A stretch of 64,000 nucleotides of DNA from contig NZ_JPOI01000001.1 in assembly GCF_000733845.1 (NCBI RefSeq), positions 1,961,501 through 2,025,500 of the forward strand. Direction: 5' to 3'. Below, in pieces: positions 22,484-31,505 of the stretch. The DNA comes from Geobacillus vulcani PSS1 (GTDB lineage: Bacteria > Bacillota > Bacilli > Bacillales > Anoxybacillaceae). The notes under the pieces are model-generated. The model was given only the letters and a program-made list of their open reading frames with translations, was not told the origin of the DNA and ran no database searches. Made by a program: the position numbers and the translations under genes. The stretch's first letter is position 1. Each line of letters opens with the position of its first letter.

Positions 22484-22504
22484 TCCAAACAAAGGAGGAG
22501 AAGA

Positions 22505-23305
22505 ATGAACCAGCGTCTTGTTTACGTCGTATCCGACTCCGGCGGGGAAACGGCCGAGCTTGTCGTCAAAGCGGCGGCCAGCCAGTTTCACGCCTCGCCG
22601 ATTCAAGTGAAACGCGTTCCATATGTGGAAGATAAAACGACGTTGGCTGAAGTCGTCGCCTTAGCGAAAATGAACCGCGCCATTATCGCGTTTACGCTCG
22701 TCGTTCCGGAGATGCGGGAATTTTTGCTCGCCGAAGCGGCACGCGAAGGGGTCGTCGCCTACGATATCATCGGTCCGCTCATTGAAAAGATGAGCCATTT
22801 GTTCCAGCTGACGCCAAGATATGAGCCGGGTCAAGTGCGCGTACTTGACGAAGATTACTTCAAAAAGATTGAAGCGATTGAATTTGCCGTCAAGTACGAT
22901 GACGGGCGCGACCCGCGCGGCATTTTGCGCGCCGATATCGTGCTCATCGGCGTATCGCGTACATCGAAAACACCGCTGTCGCAATATTTGGCGCATAAGC
23001 GGCTGAAGGTGGCGAATGTGCCGATCGTTCCAGAGGTCGAGCCGCCGGAGCAGCTGTTTCGAGTGGGTCCAGGAAAATGCTTCGGCTTGAAAATCAGTCC
23101 GGATCAACTGCTTTCGATCCGCCGCGAGCGGCTAAAATCGCTGGGCCTGAACGACCAGGCGATTTACGCCAATATGGATCGAATCAAAGAGGAGCTCGCC
23201 TATTTCGACGAAGTGGTGAAAAAAATCGGTTGCGACGTCATCGATGTGACGAACAAGGCGGTCGAGGAGACGGCGAGCATCATTATGAAAAAGTTGAAGC
23301 GCTAG
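22505..23305 (+). CDS. yqfL: Pyruvate phosphate dikinase regulatory protein (YqfL)
   Basis: 266 aa DUF299 bifunctional kinase/pyrophosphorylase. Family members switch PPDK or PEP synthase by ADP-dependent phosphorylation and Pi-dependent dephosphorylation. The P-loop-like motif is [15 protein letters not shown]; the N-terminus [15 protein letters not shown] is typical. In B. subtilis YqfL modulates CcpN activity, which fits its position 21 bases downstream of ccpN. ATG 22505 after AAAGGAGGAG. Confidence 0.95.
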   Translation: MNQRLVYVVSDSGGETAELVVKAAASQFHASPIQVKRVPYVEDKTTLAEVVALAKMNRAIIAFTLVVPEMREFLLAEAAREGVVAYDIIGPLIEKMSHLFQLTPRYEPGQVRVLDEDYFKKIEAIEFAVKYDDGRDPRGILRADIVLIGVSRTSKTPLSQYLAHKRLKVANVPIVPEVEPPEQLFRVGPGKCFGLKISPDQLLSIRRERLKSLGLNDQAIYANMDRIKEELAYFDEVVKKIGCDVIDVTNKAVEETASIIMKKLKR

Positions 23306-23317
23306 CTTCGCCTCATC

Positions 23318-23349
23318 CGCACGATTTCTCGCTTGGAATCGTGCGTTTT
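23318..23349 (+). terminator. Terminator after yqfL
   Basis: CGCACGATT (23318-23326) and AATCGTGCG (23337-23345) form a perfect 9-bp stem followed by TTTTC. Confidence 0.88.
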
Positions 23350-23837
23350 CTTATGGCATATTGCCGCCACTTATATTATAATAAAAAATTGCGAGAAAAA
23401 TGACCTATATAGGTTTAGAGCGGTCATGCGACGAGTAAACTATTTATAGCCGCTTGTCAAGAAGAACGAAAAAAAGATTTTCGACAAAGTTGTCAATCAT
23501 TCGGCAAAAAAGCAGGATTTTTTTGCGATGGTGTAGAATAATAGGGGGTGTAAAGCAACCCTTGCTTCGAGAGCACGGTCATCTGGTGCATACGATCGTC
23601 AAGAAAAAAGTGAAATTTTCTTTTTCTTGCTGAAATATAATATACCGAAGCGCATCTTCGAGATGCACCGCCTTGATGAATCGTTGTCCAGACAGTGGGC
23701 TGAGGGGCGGAAAGCGGATGGTCAAGCCAGCTGACTTTACGGGCAAGGGGGCGAAACGAACGTTTTGAAAAAAATTGTCGAAATGGAAAGGAAAATCGGC
23801 TTGCTGCCGAGAATAAATACGATACGGGGTTGTTCGT
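23350..23837 (+). other. Gene-free leader upstream of dnaG
   Basis: No coding region is supported. It holds the palindrome ACCTATATAGGT (23403-23414), an inverted repeat GACAA-AG-TTGTC (23483-23494), an A/T-tract hairpin near 23503-23526, candidate -10 boxes TAGAAT (23534-23539) and TATAAT (23636-23641), a long inverted repeat CAAGAAAAA...TTTTTCTTG (about 23599-23630), and a tight hairpin GCATCT-TCG-AGATGC (23652-23666). In B. subtilis yqxD lies between yqfL and dnaG; it is absent here. Confidence 0.6.
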
Positions 23838-25634
23838 ATGGGACATCGCATTCCCGAGGAAACGATTGAAGCCATCCGCCGCGGCGTTGACATCGTTGAC
23901 ATCATTGGCGAATACGTCCAGTTGAAAAAGCAAGGCCGCAACTATTTTGGCTTATGCCCATTTCATGGAGAAAAGACGCCATCGTTTTCCGTTTCCCCAG
24001 AAAAGCAAATTTTCCACTGCTTCGGCTGCGGGGCAGGGGGGAATGCGTTTACGTTTTTAATGGAGATCGAAGGCATTCCGTTTGTGGAAGCGGCGAAACG
24101 TCTTGCGGCCAAAGCAGGGATCGACTTGTCCGCCTATGAGCTGGACAGCCGCGGGAGTGATGGCAGCCGAGCCGACGAGGCGAAGGCGATGGTCGAAGCA
24201 CATACGTTGTTGAAACGATTTTACCATCATTTGCTTGTCCATACAAAAGAAGGACAAGCCGCGCTCGATTATTTGCAGGTGCGTGGGTGGACAAAAGAAA
24301 CGATCGACCGATTTGAAATCGGCTATGCGCCCGATGTTCCTGATGCCGCCGTCAAGCTGCTGGAGAGCCGTTCGTTTCCGCTGGTGTTGATGGAAAAGGC
24401 GGGCTTGTTGGTGAAAAAAGAAGATGGGCGATACGTCGACCGCTTCCGGAATCGGATTATGTTTCCGATCCATGATCATCGCGGCGAGACGGTTGGTTTT
24501 TCCGGCCGTCTGCTCGGCGATGGGCAACCAAAGTACATGAACAGCCCAGAAACGCCGATTTTCCGCAAAGGCACGCTTTTGTATTTTTTTCACGAGGCGC
24601 GCGTGTCAATTCGCAAGCGTCAAGAGGCGCTGCTCGTTGAAGGGTTTGCCGATGTCATCTCTGCCGTGCAGGCCGGCGTTGACTATGTGGTGGCAACGAT
24701 GGGAACGTCGCTGACCGAGGAGCAGGCACGCATTTTGCGCCGCCATGCGGAAACGGTCACGATTTGCTATGACGGCGACAGCGCCGGAACGGAAGCCGCC
24801 TCGCGCGCCGCCGAACAATTGAGCGCGTTCGGGTGCCGCGTGAAGGTAGCGTTGCTCCCGGACGGGCTGGATCCAGATGAATATATACGCACTTGCGGCG
24901 CCGACCGTTTTGCCGAAGAGATCGCCGCCGCCCGGCCGCTCATGGCGTTTAAAATGGATCGTTTGCGGCGGGGAAAAAATTTGCAGGAAGAAGGCGACCG
25001 GCTCCGTTATATCGAGGAAGCGCTCCGTGAAATCAGCAAGCTGTCGAGCCCGGTGGAAAAAGATTATTATATGCGCCAGCTTGCAGATGAGTTTTCGTTG
25101 TCGCTCTCGGCGCTTTACGAACAGCTGTCCCGCTCCAAGCCGGAACAGCCAAAGCTGCAGGTGAACGACGGCAGAAAACCGCTCCAGCCGGCATTGACGA
25201 AAAAATTGCTTCCGGCCTTTCAAAATGCCGAGCGGTTGCTGCTTGCCCATATGATGCGGAGCCGCGATGTGGCGTTCATTGTTCAGGAGCAGGTCGGCGG
25301 CCGATTTAATATCGAAGAGCACCGGGCGTTGGCTGCTTACATTTACGCCTTTTACGAGGAGGGGCATGAAGCCGACCCCAGCGCGCTCATGTCTCGGCTT
25401 CCCGGCGAGTTGCGGACGCTGGCGAGCGAGCTGTCGCTTTTGTTGGTCGCAGATGACGTTTCCGAGCGGGAGCTTGCCGATTGCATCCGGCATGTGTTGA
25501 ATCACCCGAAATGGTTAATGCTAAAGGAAAAAGAGCAAGAAAAGACGGAAGCGGAGCGAAGAAAGGACTTTTTGACGGCCGCCCGCATCGCGAAAGAGAT
25601 GATTGAGATGAAAAAAATGTTATCTTCTTCATAA
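23838..25634 (+). CDS. dnaG: DNA primase
   Basis: 598 aa, makes RNA primers at the replication fork with DnaB. CHC2 zinc ribbon with C40, H43, C61, C64 (LCPFHGEKTPSF, FHCFGCG); TOPRIM core with VEGFADVI and CYDGDSAG; C-terminal helicase-binding domain ending EMIEMKKMLSSS. The sequence is close to the well-studied Geobacillus stearothermophilus primase as I remember it. ATG 23838. Thirty-four bases before sigA; together they form the macromolecular synthesis unit. Confidence 0.98.
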   Translation: MGHRIPEETIEAIRRGVDIVDIIGEYVQLKKQGRNYFGLCPFHGEKTPSFSVSPEKQIFHCFGCGAGGNAFTFLMEIEGIPFVEAAKRLAAKAGIDLSAYELDSRGSDGSRADEAKAMVEAHTLLKRFYHHLLVHTKEGQAALDYLQVRGWTKETIDRFEIGYAPDVPDAAVKLLESRSFPLVLMEKAGLLVKKEDGRYVDRFRNRIMFPIHDHRGETVGFSGRLLGDGQPKYMNSPETPIFRKGTLLYFFHEARVSIRKRQEALLVEGFADVISAVQAGVDYVVATMGTSLTEEQARILRRHAETVTICYDGDSAGTEAASRAAEQLSAFGCRVKVALLPDGLDPDEYIRTCGADRFAEEIAAARPLMAFKMDRLRRGKNLQEEGDRLRYIEEALREISKLSSPVEKDYYMRQLADEFSLSLSALYEQLSRSKPEQPKLQVNDGRKPLQPALTKKLLPAFQNAERLLLAHMMRSRDVAFIVQEQVGGRFNIEEHRALAAYIYAFYEEGHEADPSALMSRLPGELRTLASELSLLLVADDVSERELADCIRHVLNHPKWLMLKEKEQEKTEAERRKDFLTAARIAKEMIEMKKMLSSS

Positions 25635-25668
25635 CATGGTGGTATGAGTTTTTAAAGGAGGTAATGAA

Positions 25669-26796
25669 ATGGCTGAAAAACCAGCCCAATCAAAGCAGGC
25701 TGAAGCTGCCGGCGAATCGCTTGAACAAGTGAAAGAGCAACTCGCTGAGCTCGGCAAAAAGCGGGGAATCCTCACCTACGAGGAAATCGCTGAGCGGTTG
25801 TCTGGCTTTGATTTGGACTCTGACCAGATGGATGAGTATTATGAATACCTCGCTGAGCAGGGCATTGAAGTGATCAGCGAATCCGACCTTGAGGCCGATC
25901 CGGACATCGACGACTTGGCCAAAGAGGAAGAATTCGACTTAAATGACTTGTCCGTTCCTCCCGGCGTCAAAATCAATGACCCGGTGCGCATGTACTTGAA
26001 GGAGATCGGCCGCGTGCCGCTGTTGTCGGCGGAAGAAGAAATCGAGCTGGCGAAACGGATCGAGCAAGGCGATGAAGAAGCGAAACGCCGGCTGACGGAA
26101 GCGAACCTCCGCCTCGTCGTCAGCATCGCCAAACGGTATGTCGGCCGCGGCATGCTCTTTCTTGATTTGATTCAAGAAGGGAACATGGGGCTGATCAAGG
26201 CGGTCGAAAAGTTTGACTATCGGAAAGGCTACAAGTTCAGCACGTATGCGACGTGGTGGATCCGCCAAGCCATCACAAGGGCGATTGCCGATCAGGCGCG
26301 GACGATTCGCATCCCGGTTCATATGGTCGAAACGATCAATAAACTGATCCGCGTCCAACGGCAATTGCTCCAAGACCTTGGGCGCGAACCAACGCCGGAA
26401 GAGATCGCCGAGGAAATGGATTTGACGCCGGAAAAGGTGCGGGAAATTTTGAAAATCGCCCAAGAACCAGTGTCGCTCGAGACGCCGATCGGCGAGGAAG
26501 ATGACTCGCATCTTGGCGATTTCATCGAAGACCAAGACGCGACATCGCCATCCGAGCACGCTGCTTACGAGCTGTTGAAAGAGCAGCTCGAAGATGTGCT
26601 TGATACGCTGACGGATCGCGAGGAAAATGTGTTGCGTCTCCGCTTCGGGCTTGACGACGGACGGACGCGGACGCTCGAAGAAGTCGGCAAAGTGTTCGGC
26701 GTAACGCGCGAACGCATCCGTCAAATTGAAGCCAAGGCGTTGCGCAAGCTGCGCCATCCAAGCCGCAGCAAACGGCTGAAAGACTTTTTAGAGTGA
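25669..26796 (+). CDS. sigA: Primary sigma factor SigA (RpoD)
   Basis: 375 aa. Region 1.1 is short as in other bacilli; region 1.2 starts around [11 protein letters not shown]; region 2 has [15 protein letters not shown] and the -10 recognition helix [13 protein letters not shown]; region 3 follows; region 4.2 has [18 protein letters not shown]. Preceded by AAAGGAGGT. Transcribed with dnaG and closed by a strong terminator. Confidence 0.99.
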   Translation: MAEKPAQSKQAEAAGESLEQVKEQLAELGKKRGILTYEEIAERLSGFDLDSDQMDEYYEYLAEQGIEVISESDLEADPDIDDLAKEEEFDLNDLSVPPGVKINDPVRMYLKEIGRVPLLSAEEEIELAKRIEQGDEEAKRRLTEANLRLVVSIAKRYVGRGMLFLDLIQEGNMGLIKAVEKFDYRKGYKFSTYATWWIRQAITRAIADQARTIRIPVHMVETINKLIRVQRQLLQDLGREPTPEEIAEEMDLTPEKVREILKIAQEPVSLETPIGEEDDSHLGDFIEDQDATSPSEHAAYELLKEQLEDVLDTLTDREENVLRLRFGLDDGRTRTLEEVGKVFGVTRERIRQIEAKALRKLRHPSRSKRLKDFLE

Positions 26797-26809
26797 CCCG
26801 TTTTGTTCG

Positions 26810-26844
26810 ATAGTTTACTTCTTCGGAAGTAAACTATTTTTTCT
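26810..26844 (+). terminator. Terminator after sigA
   Basis: ATAGTTTACTT (26810-26820), loop CTTCGG, AAGTAAACTAT (26827-26837): a perfect 11-bp stem with a UUCG-type loop, followed by TTTTTTC. Confidence 0.93.
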
Positions 26845-26870
26845 TTCTTTATGGGAAAGGTGGTCTATCT

Positions 26871-27386
26871 ATGAATCGGCAACGACGGGAAACGATCATC
26901 CAAGAAATTGAATATTGGAAACGTTCGCGCCTTCTGCCGGAACATTATTGCGACTATTTGCTCGCGTTGTACACGGAAGGAGGCGCCCGTTCGCACGGAC
27001 GACGGTGGCGCAGCTCGCTCGCCGCTGGTCTCTGTTTATTGCTTCCAGCCGTTGCTCTTGTCATTTATTTTACTGAATTGTCATTCGTTTTGCAAACGCT
27101 CCTTTTCGCCCTATTTTTGGCTGCCTGCTTGTTCTTTTGTTGGCGGTGGCGGAACAAGCGAGAACTCCTTCACTTCCCGCTCATCGGAAGCGCCTGGATT
27201 TTGCTTGTGGCATCCATTTTTGAGGTTGATCGGTATTTTCCCAGGCAAACGGGTGCGCTAGTAGCTGTCGTGCTCGGAAACTGTGCTCTCTGGTTGGTTG
27301 TCGGCCGTCTGCTTCACCTTCGCTACTTTTCGCTTGCCGCTGTCAGCGGGGCGTTGCTTGTAGCCGCCGCCATCGGGTGGCACTGA
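26871..27386 (+). CDS. Membrane protein of unknown function
   Basis: 171 aa. A ~45-residue charged N-terminus (NRQRRETIIQEIEYWKRSRL, then LLPEHYCDYLLALY) is followed by about five hydrophobic segments, e.g. SLAAGLCLLLPAVALVIYF and VLQTLLFALFLAACLFF. The N-terminal helix-plus-PEHYCDYLL pattern recalls small cytosolic segments found before multi-pass membrane parts in bacilli, but I cannot name a family. ATG 26871 with GGGAAAGGTGG upstream. Lies alone between the sigA terminator and cccA. Confidence 0.75.
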   Translation: MNRQRRETIIQEIEYWKRSRLLPEHYCDYLLALYTEGGARSHGRRWRSSLAAGLCLLLPAVALVIYFTELSFVLQTLLFALFLAACLFFCWRWRNKRELLHFPLIGSAWILLVASIFEVDRYFPRQTGALVAVVLGNCALWLVVGRLLHLRYFSLAAVSGALLVAAAIGWH

Positions 27387-27494
27387 GGCGTGTTGTTGCC
27401 ATTTCGGCAACTTAGGGCTTTTCCTTGTCCATTATTTACAGTAAAATAAAATTGTTTGCAGCGTTCTTCATTATACATAAGGGAGGTAAAAGAG

Positions 27495-27857
27495 ATGAAC
27501 CGCAATCCACTCATCCCGTTTTTCATCATCATGGCATTCGGGATTGTGCTGACGTTCGTCTTGTCGTTTAAAGGGCTAGGCGATGCGAAGGAAATGGCCA
27601 AAGAGAAAAAAGGCGGCGAAAAAACGGAACAAACGGCCGAATTCAACCCAGAACAATTTTACCAACAAACGTGCTCCGGCTGTCACGGCCAAAACTATGA
27701 AGGCGGCGTCGGTCCATCGTTGAAAGGGGTCGGGCAACGGCTGTCGATGGACCAAATTAAAGACGTCATCCAACACGGGCGCGGCAACATGCCGCCAGGG
27801 CTTGTGCCGGCGGATAAAGCCGATGCCATGGCGAAATGGCTCGCCGGTTTAAAATAA
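27495..27857 (+). CDS. cccA: Cytochrome c-550
   Basis: 120 aa membrane-anchored c-type cytochrome of the respiratory chain. One N-terminal transmembrane anchor (NPLIPFFIIMAFGIVLTFVLSF), a charged linker, then the heme domain with CSGCHG and an axial methionine in GNMPPG. ATG 27495 after GGGAGGTAAAAG. In B. subtilis cccA lies next to sigA. Confidence 0.95.
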   Translation: MNRNPLIPFFIIMAFGIVLTFVLSFKGLGDAKEMAKEKKGGEKTEQTAEFNPEQFYQQTCSGCHGQNYEGGVGPSLKGVGQRLSMDQIKDVIQHGRGNMPPGLVPADKADAMAKWLAGLK

Positions 27858-27866
27858 TGGATGGTG

Positions 27867-27900
27867 AACATCCCTTTGCTTTTTGGCAAGGGGATGTTTT
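27867..27900 (+). terminator. Terminator after cccA
   Basis: AACATCCCTTTGC and GCAAGGGGATGTT pair over 13 bases with one wobble and are followed by TTG-TTT. Confidence 0.88.
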
Positions 27901-28001
27901 GTTTAGTACAATAGAGGCGCGCGGTGTTGGAGAGGAAAGGAGGGGAAGGCGAACCGCCTTCGCGCTGCAGGTGGCCGAAGGTTGGTTGCCATTGCGGTGC
28001 T

Positions 28002-28706
28002 ATGAACGAATTTCGCCTGTCGAAACGGCTGGAAACGGTCGCCTCATTCATTCCAAAAGGGGCGGTGCTTGCTGACATCGGGTCGGATCATGCGTATTTG
28101 CCTTGCTATGCCTGCTTGCACGGCTACGCATCAAAAGCCATTGCCGGCGAGGTGGCGGACGGGCCGTTCCGCTCAGCGCAGCAGCAAGTCGAGAAGTCCG
28201 GGCTTTCTCATCTCATTTCCGTGCGCAAAGGGGATGGGCTTTCGGTCCTTGCCCAGGGGGAGGTGAACTGCATCACGATCGCCGGCATGGGTGGAGCGCT
28301 TATCGCCCGCATTTTGGGCGACGGAAAGGAAAAGCTTGCCGGTGTCAAACGGCTCATTTTGCAACCGAATATCGGTGCCGAACTTGTTCGCCGTTGGCTT
28401 CTTGATCATGGGTGGGAGCTCGTGGCTGAGCGCATTTTGAAAGAAGATGAGCACATTTATGAAGTACTCGTCGCCGAGCCTGGCGCCCCCCGACGGCCGT
28501 ATCGCCATCTCGAGGCGGAGCTGCTCCTTGGACCGTTTTTGCGTCGGGAAAACAGCGAGGTGTTCCGCGAAAAGTGGAAGCGCGAGATTGAAAATTGGAA
28601 ACGGATCATCGCTGATTTGACGGTCAAAGGGCAAAGTGAAGCAGCTGAGCGGAAAAAGCATGAACTGGAAAGAAAAGTTCAATTGGTGGAGGAGGCGTTG
28701 TTATGA
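28002..28706 (+). CDS. trmK: tRNA m1A22 methyltransferase TrmK
   Basis: 234 aa Rossmann-fold methyltransferase that makes N1-methyladenosine at position 22 of tRNA. SAM motif ADIGSDHAYLP and the following GEVADGPFRSA, plus the catalytic-site segment TIAGMGGALI and LILQPN, match B. subtilis YqfN; a C-terminal coiled coil follows. Start ATG 28002 set by homology (MNEFRLSKRL); the ribosome site is weak. Overlaps yqfO by 4 bases (ATGA). Confidence 0.94.
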   Translation: MNEFRLSKRLETVASFIPKGAVLADIGSDHAYLPCYACLHGYASKAIAGEVADGPFRSAQQQVEKSGLSHLISVRKGDGLSVLAQGEVNCITIAGMGGALIARILGDGKEKLAGVKRLILQPNIGAELVRRWLLDHGWELVAERILKEDEHIYEVLVAEPGAPRRPYRHLEAELLLGPFLRRENSEVFREKWKREIENWKRIIADLTVKGQSEAAERKKHELERKVQLVEEALL

Positions 28707-29824
28707 GCCGCGTTCCGTACGGCTATGAAATTATTCAGCTTCTTGAGCAGCTTGCTCCGAAACAGTTGGCGATGGAAGGGGATCGGATCGGTCTGCAAAT
28801 CGGGACGCTGAACAAACCGGTCAAAAAAGTGATGGTCGCCCTTGATGTGCTTGAAGATGTCGTTGTCGAAGCGATCGATCAACAAGTGGATTTAATCATC
28901 GCCCACCACCCGCCGCTGTACCGCCCGCTGAAGCAGCTGCTGACTGATGGTGGGCACGGGCGGATGATTGCCGCGTGCGTCAAGCATGACATTGCGGTGT
29001 ACGCCGCCCATACGAATTTGGATGTGGCCGATGGCGGTCTGAACGATTGGCTTGCCGAGGCGCTCGGATTGAACGATACGGCTGTGCTTGTGCCGACGTA
29101 TACCGAATCGTTGAAAAAGCTCGTTGTTTATGTGCCGGTGACGCACGCTGCGGTGGTGCGGAAGGCCTTAGGCGACGCCGGCGCCGGACATATCGGTCGC
29201 TACAGCCATTGTACGTTCAACAGCCGCGGTGTTGGCACGTTTTTGCCGCACGAAGGGGCGCGGCCGTTTATCGGTGAGCAAGGGCGGCTCGAGGAAGTTG
29301 AAGAAGTGCGCATCGAAACGATCGTGCCGGCCTCTCTGGAACGGCAAGCGATTCAGGCGATGCTGGCTGTTCATCCGTATGAGGAAGTGGCATATGATAT
29401 TTATCCGCTTGACAACGACGGCCGCCGCTTCGGGCTCGGGCGCATTGGCCGGCTGCCGCAGCCGGTGACGCTTGGCGCTTTTGCCGAGCAGGTGAAAGCG
29501 GCGTTTTCCGTTCCGGTGGTGCGTGTTGTGGGCCGGCTGGATGATCTCGTGCAAACGGTGGCGGTGCTCGGCGGGGATGGGAATAAGTTTGTTGCTGCCG
29601 CTGCATCGGCTGGGGCGGACGTATACGTGACAGGGGATGTGTATTACCACACGGCCCATGACGCCCAAGCGCTCGGCCTTCACATCATTGATCCGGGACA
29701 TCATGTAGAAAAAATCATGAAAGAAGGCGTGGCCCGATACTTGACCGCTGAGCTCGCGAAACGTCAATGGGAGGCGGAAGTGGTCGCTTCTAGCGTCCAC
29801 ACCGATCCGTTTCAGTTCGTATGA
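28703..29824 (+). CDS. yqfO: Nif3-like dinuclear metal protein YqfO
   Basis: 373 aa. Two halves of the NIF3/GTP cyclohydrolase type 1-2 family (IIAHHPPLYRPL near residue 70; DPGHHVEKI near the C-terminus supply metal ligands) with a PII-like insertion between them (~residues 135-235), typical of the longer bacillar form. Hexameric metal-binding proteins; enzymatic role not established. Coupled to trmK. Confidence 0.93.
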   Translation: MSRVPYGYEIIQLLEQLAPKQLAMEGDRIGLQIGTLNKPVKKVMVALDVLEDVVVEAIDQQVDLIIAHHPPLYRPLKQLLTDGGHGRMIAACVKHDIAVYAAHTNLDVADGGLNDWLAEALGLNDTAVLVPTYTESLKKLVVYVPVTHAAVVRKALGDAGAGHIGRYSHCTFNSRGVGTFLPHEGARPFIGEQGRLEEVEEVRIETIVPASLERQAIQAMLAVHPYEEVAYDIYPLDNDGRRFGLGRIGRLPQPVTLGAFAEQVKAAFSVPVVRVVGRLDDLVQTVAVLGGDGNKFVAAAASAGADVYVTGDVYYHTAHDAQALGLHIIDPGHHVEKIMKEGVARYLTAELAKRQWEAEVVASSVHTDPFQFV

Positions 29825-29837
29825 ACGGCCAACAAAA

Positions 29838-29885
29838 AGGGCTGTCCTGGATGAGCGGTTCAACCGTTTGTCCAAGACAGCCTCT
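29838..29885. terminator. Bidirectional terminator between yqfO and ispH
   Basis: AGGGCTGTCCTGGA and TCCAAGACAGCCT form a long imperfect stem between two convergent genes, with A-rich sequence on one side and TCTCTTTG on the other. Confidence 0.75.
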
Positions 29886-29902
29886 CTTTGATGAAACAAC
29901 CG

Positions 29903-30856
29903 TTACTCTTCTTTCTTTGTTTTCACTTTCGGCAAGATTTTTTGCAACGGCACTTTCCGTTCCCGCTTCCATGTCGATGGGTCGTTCGGGTCAAACTGCT
30001 CCAAAAAATCGATCACTTCTTTCGTAATCGGCGTCGGGGTGGAAGCGCCGGCGGTGACGGCGACTTTTTTCGCATTTTTAATCCAGTCGATGTCGATTTC
30101 TGTCACATCGGCGACGCGATATGCCTTTGTGCCGGCGATTTCTTCCGATACTTGGGCGAGGCGGTTCGAGTTGTTGCTGCGCGGGTCGCCGACAACGATC
30201 GTTACATCGGCTCCCTTCGCCTGCTCAGCGACCGCCTCTTGTCGAAGCTGGGTGGCGAGGCAAATTTCTTTATGCATCTCCACGTGTGGGTATTTTTCTT
30301 TCACTTTCGCCATGATGTCGGCGACGTCCCATTGGCTCATCGTCGTTTGGTTCGTCACCATGATGCGCTCATTGTGAATGGACAGCCGTTCGACATCATC
30401 GATGGTTTCCACAAGATGGATCCTTTCCGGATTGATGCCGACCGCTCCTTCCGGTTCTGGGTGTCCTTTTTTGCCGATATAGATGATATCATAGCCATCG
30501 GCGAGTTTTTGTTCGATGAGCCGATGCGTTTTTGTCACATCCGGGCATGTGGCATCAATCGTGACAAGTCCCTTTTCGAGCGCTCGTTTTTTCACTTCCG
30601 GTGAGACGCCGTGGGCGGTGAAAATGACGGTGCCATGGTCGATTTTTTCTAAAATTTCCAAGCGGTTTTCTCCATCAAGCGTGATGATGCCTTCTTCAGC
30701 AAACGCGTCCGTGACGTGCTTATTATGGACGATCATGCCGAGAATGTAAATCGGGCGCGGCAAAGAAGGGTCCAACGCCGCGTTGCGGGCGATGACCATT
30801 GCATCGACCACCCCGTAGCAATACCCACGCGGGGTAATTTTAATCACTTCCATCAT
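29903..30856 (-). CDS. ispH: 4-hydroxy-3-methylbut-2-enyl diphosphate reductase
   Basis: 317 aa [4Fe-4S] enzyme, last step of the MEP isoprenoid pathway, giving IPP and DMAPP. N-terminal [12 protein letters not shown] supplies the first cluster cysteine, IDATCPDV the second; [11 protein letters not shown] is conserved. Two adjacent ATGs (30856 and 30853) follow AGGGAGGG; the second has the better spacing and matches B. subtilis MDVIKIS. ispG, the previous pathway step, is 9 kb away in this window. Confidence 0.96.
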   Translation of the reverse strand: MMEVIKITPRGYCYGVVDAMVIARNAALDPSLPRPIYILGMIVHNKHVTDAFAEEGIITLDGENRLEILEKIDHGTVIFTAHGVSPEVKKRALEKGLVTIDATCPDVTKTHRLIEQKLADGYDIIYIGKKGHPEPEGAVGINPERIHLVETIDDVERLSIHNERIMVTNQTTMSQWDVADIMAKVKEKYPHVEMHKEICLATQLRQEAVAEQAKGADVTIVVGDPRSNNSNRLAQVSEEIAGTKAYRVADVTEIDIDWIKNAKKVAVTAGASTPTPITKEVIDFLEQFDPNDPSTWKRERKVPLQKILPKVKTKKEE

Positions 30857-30934
30857 ATTCCCTCCCTGCCGCCGGCTGTGCGGCGGTTGTTCATCTTTCA
30901 TTATATCGGAGCACCGGGAAGAAGACAAAGAATA

Positions 30935-30966
30935 ACCGCCCTAAACAGCGGGTGCGCTGGGGCGGG
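30935..30966 (-). terminator. Possible terminator after yqfQ
   Basis: On the - strand CCGCCCCAGCG and CGCTGTTTAGGGCGG can pair, followed by TTATTC. The T-run is poor, so termination may be partial. Confidence 0.4.
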
Positions 30967-30974
30967 GAAAGAAA

Positions 30975-31505
30975 CTAGATATACAGTTTCGGCTTGGACG
31001 GCTTCGGGGCGGCCGGTGTTTCTTTTTCTTGCGGCTCTTCGCTCTTTGCCTGCGGAACGGAGCGTTTTTTTTGCGTCTGAGCGGCCGGCTTTTGTTTCGT
31101 TTCGTTGGCTGGTGCGCTTTCCGACGTTGTTTCGCCTTCCCCTTCGTCAGCCGGTTTCAACTCGCGGAAAATGCGGATCATCGCCGGAAGATTGCGGATG
31201 AGCGGTCCATACTGTTGCACCATCGGCATGACGTTTTGTGCGATGCCAAGCATTTTTTGCACGTTGTTTAACATGCCAACCAAGCCCCCGCCCGTGTTGG
31301 ATGCGGCGGTGTTAGCGGCGTTGGGCAGCAACGGCAGCCCCCACGGAGACGATGCAGCAGCCGGCGGCTGTCCGCGCGAAAACAAGCGGGCCAAGAAGCC
31401 ACCGGGGCCGCTGGGGCGAAAAGGCGGCGCCGGCATGCGGGCGAACGGGGCTGGCGGCCTTCCGGCAAACGGAGAAGGCATTATCGGGGGCCGACTGTAT
31501 CTCAT
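30975..31505 (-). CDS. yqfQ: YqfQ/VrrA family protein
   Basis: 176 aa, low complexity. The first 70 residues are rich in Pro, Gly and Ala (PPAPFARMPAPPFRPSGPGG); a conserved helical middle (GMLNNVQKMLGIAQNVMPMVQQYGPLIRNL) defines the family; a Lys/Glu/Pro-rich tail ends PKPSKPKLYI. Function unknown; a spore-related role has been suggested for relatives. ATG 31505 with GAAAGGAGGAAGC upstream. Confidence 0.85.
   Translation of the reverse strand: MRYSRPPIMPSPFAGRPPAPFARMPAPPFRPSGPGGFLARLFSRGQPPAAASSPWGLPLLPNAANTAASNTGGGLVGMLNNVQKMLGIAQNVMPMVQQYGPLIRNLPAMIRIFRELKPADEGEGETTSESAPANETKQKPAAQTQKKRSVPQAKSEEPQEKETPAAPKPSKPKLYI

Noticed and set aside
29888..30604. + strand open frame of 238 codons opposite ispH
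   Set aside because: Rich in Phe, His and Arg, typical of an antisense frame; ispH is conserved over its full length.
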